From positions 372,001 through 436,000 of the forward strand of contig NZ_JARXVD010000002.1 in the NCBI RefSeq assembly GCF_029892685.1: a stretch of DNA of 64,000 nt. Reading direction: 5' to 3'. The translations under genes and the position numbers were made by a program. This DNA is from Mycobacterium sp. OTB74 (GTDB lineage: Bacteria > Actinomycetota > Actinomycetes > Mycobacteriales > Mycobacteriaceae). The notes below the pieces were generated by a model. The model had not been told where the DNA came from. It made no database searches and was given only the letters and a program-made list of their open reading frames with translations. Shown here piece after piece: positions 61,535 to 64,000 of the stretch. Positions within the stretch are counted from its first letter, which is position 1. Every line of letters starts with the position of its first letter.

Positions 61535-61559
61535 GTGCCATCGGATACATCGATGGCAC
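61535..61559. promoter_or_regulatory. Inverted repeat, probable LysR or TetR operator
   Basis: GTGCCATCG (61535-61543) and CGATGGCAC (61551-61559) are perfect 9-bp arms around a 7-nt spacer, 72 bp before the DUF417 start. Spacing and position fit a LysR-type recognition site. Confidence 0.55.
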
Positions 61560-61630
61560 AACGGATTACCCCTGGTACAGCGGCGTTGATCTCCGGTGCA
61601 GGACAACCCCGAACCCGGAAGGACCGCACT

Positions 61631-62125
61631 GTGACCATTCAAACCAACCGCACCGCCGCGGTAGTGGCCAAGCTCCCCGTCATCGATACCATCGCCGCGG
61701 TGCTGGGTCGTTACGGCTTGGTGGCCGTCATCGGCTGGATCGGCGCATTGAAGTTCATGAACTTCGAAGCCCACCAGATTCAGCCCCTGGTTGCGCACGC
61801 ACCGCTGATGGGCTGGCTCTACGACGTCTTCTCTGTCCGTACGTTCTCGACACTGCTGGGCTTCTTCGAGGTCACGGCGGCGGTACTACTGGCCGTCAAG
61901 CCGTTCGCCCCGAAGATCTCGATCCTGGGCAGCCTGATGTCAATCCTGTTGTTCCTGAACACCATCAGCTTCCTGTTCAGCACCCCGGGTATCGGGGAAC
62001 CCGCTGGAGGCGGCTTCCCCGCCATCTCTATGGTGGGCGAATTCCTGTTGAAAGATGTTCCGCTGCTGGGGCTCTCGTTCTGGACCCTGGCCGACGCGAT
62101 CCGCGCCGCCTACCGCCGGGACTAG
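61631..62125 (+). CDS. DUF417/RclC-like inner membrane protein
   Basis: A 164-residue protein with four hydrophobic helices. GLVAVIGWIGALKFMNFEAH, then IQPLVAHAPLMGWLYDV and LLGFFEVTAAVLLAVKPF are typical of DUF417 (YkgB/RclC), whose Escherichia coli members belong to a reactive-chlorine response. GTG 61631 with GGAAGGACC upstream is preferred to the longer frame. It follows a LysR gene, so inducible control is likely. The substrate or role is not established in mycobacteria. Confidence 0.85.
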   Translation: MTIQTNRTAAVVAKLPVIDTIAAVLGRYGLVAVIGWIGALKFMNFEAHQIQPLVAHAPLMGWLYDVFSVRTFSTLLGFFEVTAAVLLAVKPFAPKISILGSLMSILLFLNTISFLFSTPGIGEPAGGGFPAISMVGEFLLKDVPLLGLSFWTLADAIRAAYRRD

Positions 62126-62152
62126 CTGGACCAACTTCGCCGAAAAGGTGAG

Positions 62153-62187
62153 GGCCGAGTACGCGCCATTGCGCACCCGGCCCTCGT
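62153..62187. terminator. Possible stem-loop between DUF417 and kshA-like genes
   Basis: GAGGGCCG near 62153 pairs with CGGCCCTC near 62180 across about 19 nt, between convergent genes. Modest support. Confidence 0.4.
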
Positions 62188-62200
62188 CGCTGCGTATCGA

Positions 62201-63328
62201 TCAGCGCGCCCGCTCGGCGAGGTTGCGGTCCACTTCTTCTTTCCACAAGCCGAAAGCGTGTTTGGTGTCGACTTCCAACTCGAAGCGTGCCGTCATGTCC
62301 TCGGTGACGTCGGCGGCATCGACGTAGAACTGCTCGTACCACCGTCGATGCTGATACACCGCACCGTCTTCCTCGGTGAGCAACGGATTGTCAATGCGGG
62401 TCTTGTGCTTCCAGATTTCGACGTCCTCCATGAAACCTTCACTGAAGGACCGGTTCATCGCCGCGGCCAGACGGCCCGCCTTGTCCACCGGCAGGCCCGG
62501 CATCTCCTGCACAGCGACACCCCATTGCAGCACAAAGGAATTGTGGCTCACCGGGTAGTGGCAGTTGATCAACGCCACCTCGACGGTGAAGTCCGGGCCA
62601 AGATCGTTGTGCAGCCAGTTGATCATGTAGGCCGGGCCGAAATACGTTGCCTCAGAACGCAAATATGTCCCGTCCCAGACGTTGTCCGGGTCGGCCATGT
62701 AGTCCGGTCGCGGCTTGGACTCCATGAACTGGCTGGCGGTGTGGCCCTCGATGACGTTCTTGAAGAACGTCGGGTAGGCGTGGTGGATGTAGAAGAAGTG
62801 CGCCATGTCGACGTTGTTGTCGACGATCTCGCGACAGTGTGACCCTTCGATCAGGATCGAATTCCACTGCCACGGAGACCATTTCCCTTCGAGGTAGCCC
62901 TCGATGGTGGGCGGCGTCAGCTCCGGGCCGGGTGTCGAGCCCTCCGGATCGTTCCAGATCAGCAGCTGGCCGTTGACCTCAGTGGTCTGCCAGGCCCGGG
63001 TGCGGGCCAGCCGCGGAGTGCGCTTGGCGTACGGCACCAGCTTGCACTTGCCGTCACCGCCCCAGCGCCAGTCATGGAACGGGCAGGCGACCTCGTCGCC
63101 CTTGATGGTGCCCTGCGACAGATCGCCGCCCATGTGCCGGCAGTAACCGTCGAGCACCTTGAGCTCACCGTTCGAGTCGGCGAACACCACCAACTTGGTG
63201 CCGAATGCCTCGATGGAATGAGGCTTGCCGTCCCGGAACGTCTCGGCCAGGCCGATGCAGTGCCAACCCCGGGCGAACCGCGTCATTGCGGTGCCCGAGT
63301 CGATTACGCGGACCTCGGTTTCGGTCAT
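62201..63328 (-). CDS. kshA: Rieske oxygenase, KshA-like (3-ketosteroid 9-alpha-hydroxylase oxygenase)
   Basis: A 375-residue Rieske non-heme iron oxygenase. The [2Fe-2S] ligands are Cys63/His65 (GYCRHMGG) and Cys82/His85 (CPFHDWRW). The mononuclear iron site is in NNVDMAHFFYIHH, with His177 and His182 and the bridging Asp174. Overall sequence resembles mycobacterial KshA (Rv3526): AFGTKLVVFAD, EIWKHKTRIDNPLL and INCHYPV. KshA with the reductase KshB opens ring B of steroid nuclei. This copy is outside the main KstR cholesterol cluster, so it may be a paralogue with another steroid substrate. It is downstream of a kstD-like gene on the same strand (43-bp gap). Confidence 0.88.
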   Translation of the reverse strand: MTETEVRVIDSGTAMTRFARGWHCIGLAETFRDGKPHSIEAFGTKLVVFADSNGELKVLDGYCRHMGGDLSQGTIKGDEVACPFHDWRWGGDGKCKLVPYAKRTPRLARTRAWQTTEVNGQLLIWNDPEGSTPGPELTPPTIEGYLEGKWSPWQWNSILIEGSHCREIVDNNVDMAHFFYIHHAYPTFFKNVIEGHTASQFMESKPRPDYMADPDNVWDGTYLRSEATYFGPAYMINWLHNDLGPDFTVEVALINCHYPVSHNSFVLQWGVAVQEMPGLPVDKAGRLAAAMNRSFSEGFMEDVEIWKHKTRIDNPLLTEEDGAVYQHRRWYEQFYVDAADVTEDMTARFELEVDTKHAFGLWKEEVDRNLAERAR

Positions 63329-63371
63329 GGCTCCAGTCCTCTGTTCTTCGCGCGAGCGCTCATTGCTCTCT

Positions 63372-64000
63372 CTAGCTCTCTAGCATGTCGCGGACCGCCA
63401 AGTGGCTGAACAGCATGCTGGTGCCGATCGGATTGCCGCCGCCCGGGTACGCGTACCCGCTGGGCGCGGCCATGGTGTTGCCCGCGGCGTACAGCCCGGG
63501 GATCCGGTTGCCGTCGGTGTCCAGCACATTGCCGGTGGTGTTGGTCCGCAGCCCGCCCTTGGTGCCCAGATCGGAGATACCGAACTTGGCGGCGTGGAAT
63601 GGGGCCTTGTCGATCCGGACCATCGGGCAGGCGCCGCCCGAGAATGCCCGGTCGTAGGCCTCGCCCCCGCGGTCGAAGTCCGGATCTTGTTGGGCGTCGG
63701 CATATTCGTTGAACTGGGCGACCGTGGCGAGCAATTGTTCGGCGGGCGCGCCGATCTTGCCGGCCAGTTCCTCAAGTGTGTCGGCGGTGTGCCAGAGCCC
63801 GGCATCGACGTACTTCTCGGTTTCCACCATGGAGACGTTGGTGGCCTTGACGGGAGGTACCTCACCCTCACGGTCGTCGTAGATCATCCAGAACGGCAAT
63901 GTTATTGCGCCGCTTGCCATCCGGTCCACTACGATCCGGCCGATCCGGTCGTAGGCCGCAGACTCGTTGACAAACCGCTTGCCGTCCTGGTCGACGAAGA
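63372..64000 (-). CDS. KstD-like FAD-binding 3-ketosteroid dehydrogenase (5' end cut by window)
   Basis: The last 209 codons of a flavoprotein that runs off the right edge. FVDQDGKRFVNES, then LPFWMIYDDREG and the C-terminal FAD-binding block GLYAAGNTMAAPSGYAYPGG with NPIGTSMLFSHLAVRD are the signature of the 3-oxosteroid 1-dehydrogenase family. The N-terminal Rossmann part is outside the window. With the kshA-like gene downstream, the pair would carry out delta-1-dehydrogenation and 9-alpha-hydroxylation of a steroid. The reading continues to base 64000 with no stop. Confidence 0.85.
   Translation of the reverse strand, partial: FVDQDGKRFVNESAAYDRIGRIVVDRMASGAITLPFWMIYDDREGEVPPVKATNVSMVETEKYVDAGLWHTADTLEELAGKIGAPAEQLLATVAQFNEYADAQQDPDFDRGGEAYDRAFSGGACPMVRIDKAPFHAAKFGISDLGTKGGLRTNTTGNVLDTDGNRIPGLYAAGNTMAAPSGYAYPGGGNPIGTSMLFSHLAVRDMLES

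Noticed and set aside
1..64000. CRISPR arrays, tRNA, rRNA, insertion sequences or prophage
   Set aside because: No regularly spaced repeats, tRNA-like cloverleaf, transposase, integrase or phage structural gene was seen in a reading of both strands.

Overview
The window is high-GC actinobacterial DNA from a mycobacterium. Its gene families (MmpL, PapA, FadD/FadE, AftD, PE-PPE esterases, WS/DGAT acyltransferases, LpqI) are typical of that genus. The gene order from about 17 to 42 kb matches, from memory, the M. tuberculosis block Rv0244c to Rv0223c. The organism is most likely a rapidly growing or environmental Mycobacterium/Mycolicibacterium, because the left end carries a trehalose polyphleate (TPP) type locus that M. 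tuberculosis lacks.

Layout. (1) 1-16.9 kb: lipid export and assembly locus. A PE-PPE domain acyltransferase (cut by the left edge), mmpL10 and papA3 run leftward, and a two-module 3,697-residue polyketide synthase runs rightward from a shared 373-bp divergent promoter region. (2) 17.2-28 kb: fatty-acid metabolism. fadE5, an acyl-CoA synthetase, a VIT1/CCC1-type transporter, an LLM F420 oxidoreductase, a TehA/SLAC1-type channel with a DUF488 protein, then fadA2 divergent from fabG4-htdX. No glycopeptidolipid (mps/gtf/rmt) genes lie between fadE5 and fadA2, the position they occupy in M. smegmatis. (3) 27.9-42 kb: envelope block. TetR, lpqI, a 57-residue secreted protein, aftD, an acyltransferase-3 protein, a DUF3068 protein (pgfA-like), a multi-spanning membrane protein, a glycosyltransferase, a methyltransferase and an aldehyde dehydrogenase. 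(4) 42-57 kb: lipid-use block. A small helix-hairpin-helix-like gene, two fused acyl-CoA dehydrogenases, a secreted protein, a lipoprotein, an acyltransferase-fadD12-lipO operon behind a KstR-like operator, two WS/DGAT proteins, lipC, and a membrane protein of the septum-formation family. (5) 57-64 kb: a mixed region with two gene remnants, a lipase, a second PE-PPE esterase, a LysR regulator with a DUF417 membrane protein, and a kshA-like Rieske oxygenase downstream of a kstD-like flavoprotein cut by the right edge.

How the genes may work together. In the first locus, Pks would make polyunsaturated phleic-type chains, PapA3 would load acyl groups onto trehalose, MmpL10 would export the intermediate, and the PE-PPE protein would finish acylation outside the membrane. 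The remainder is mostly acyl-CoA and sterol-type lipid turnover plus arabinogalactan/LAM and mycolate envelope assembly. Regulation visible in the sequence includes a 22-bp KstR-type palindrome, a perfect CRP-type site, a 16-bp operator between fadA2 and fabG4, and several stem-loop terminators. No rRNA, tRNA, CRISPR array, intact insertion sequence or phage was found.
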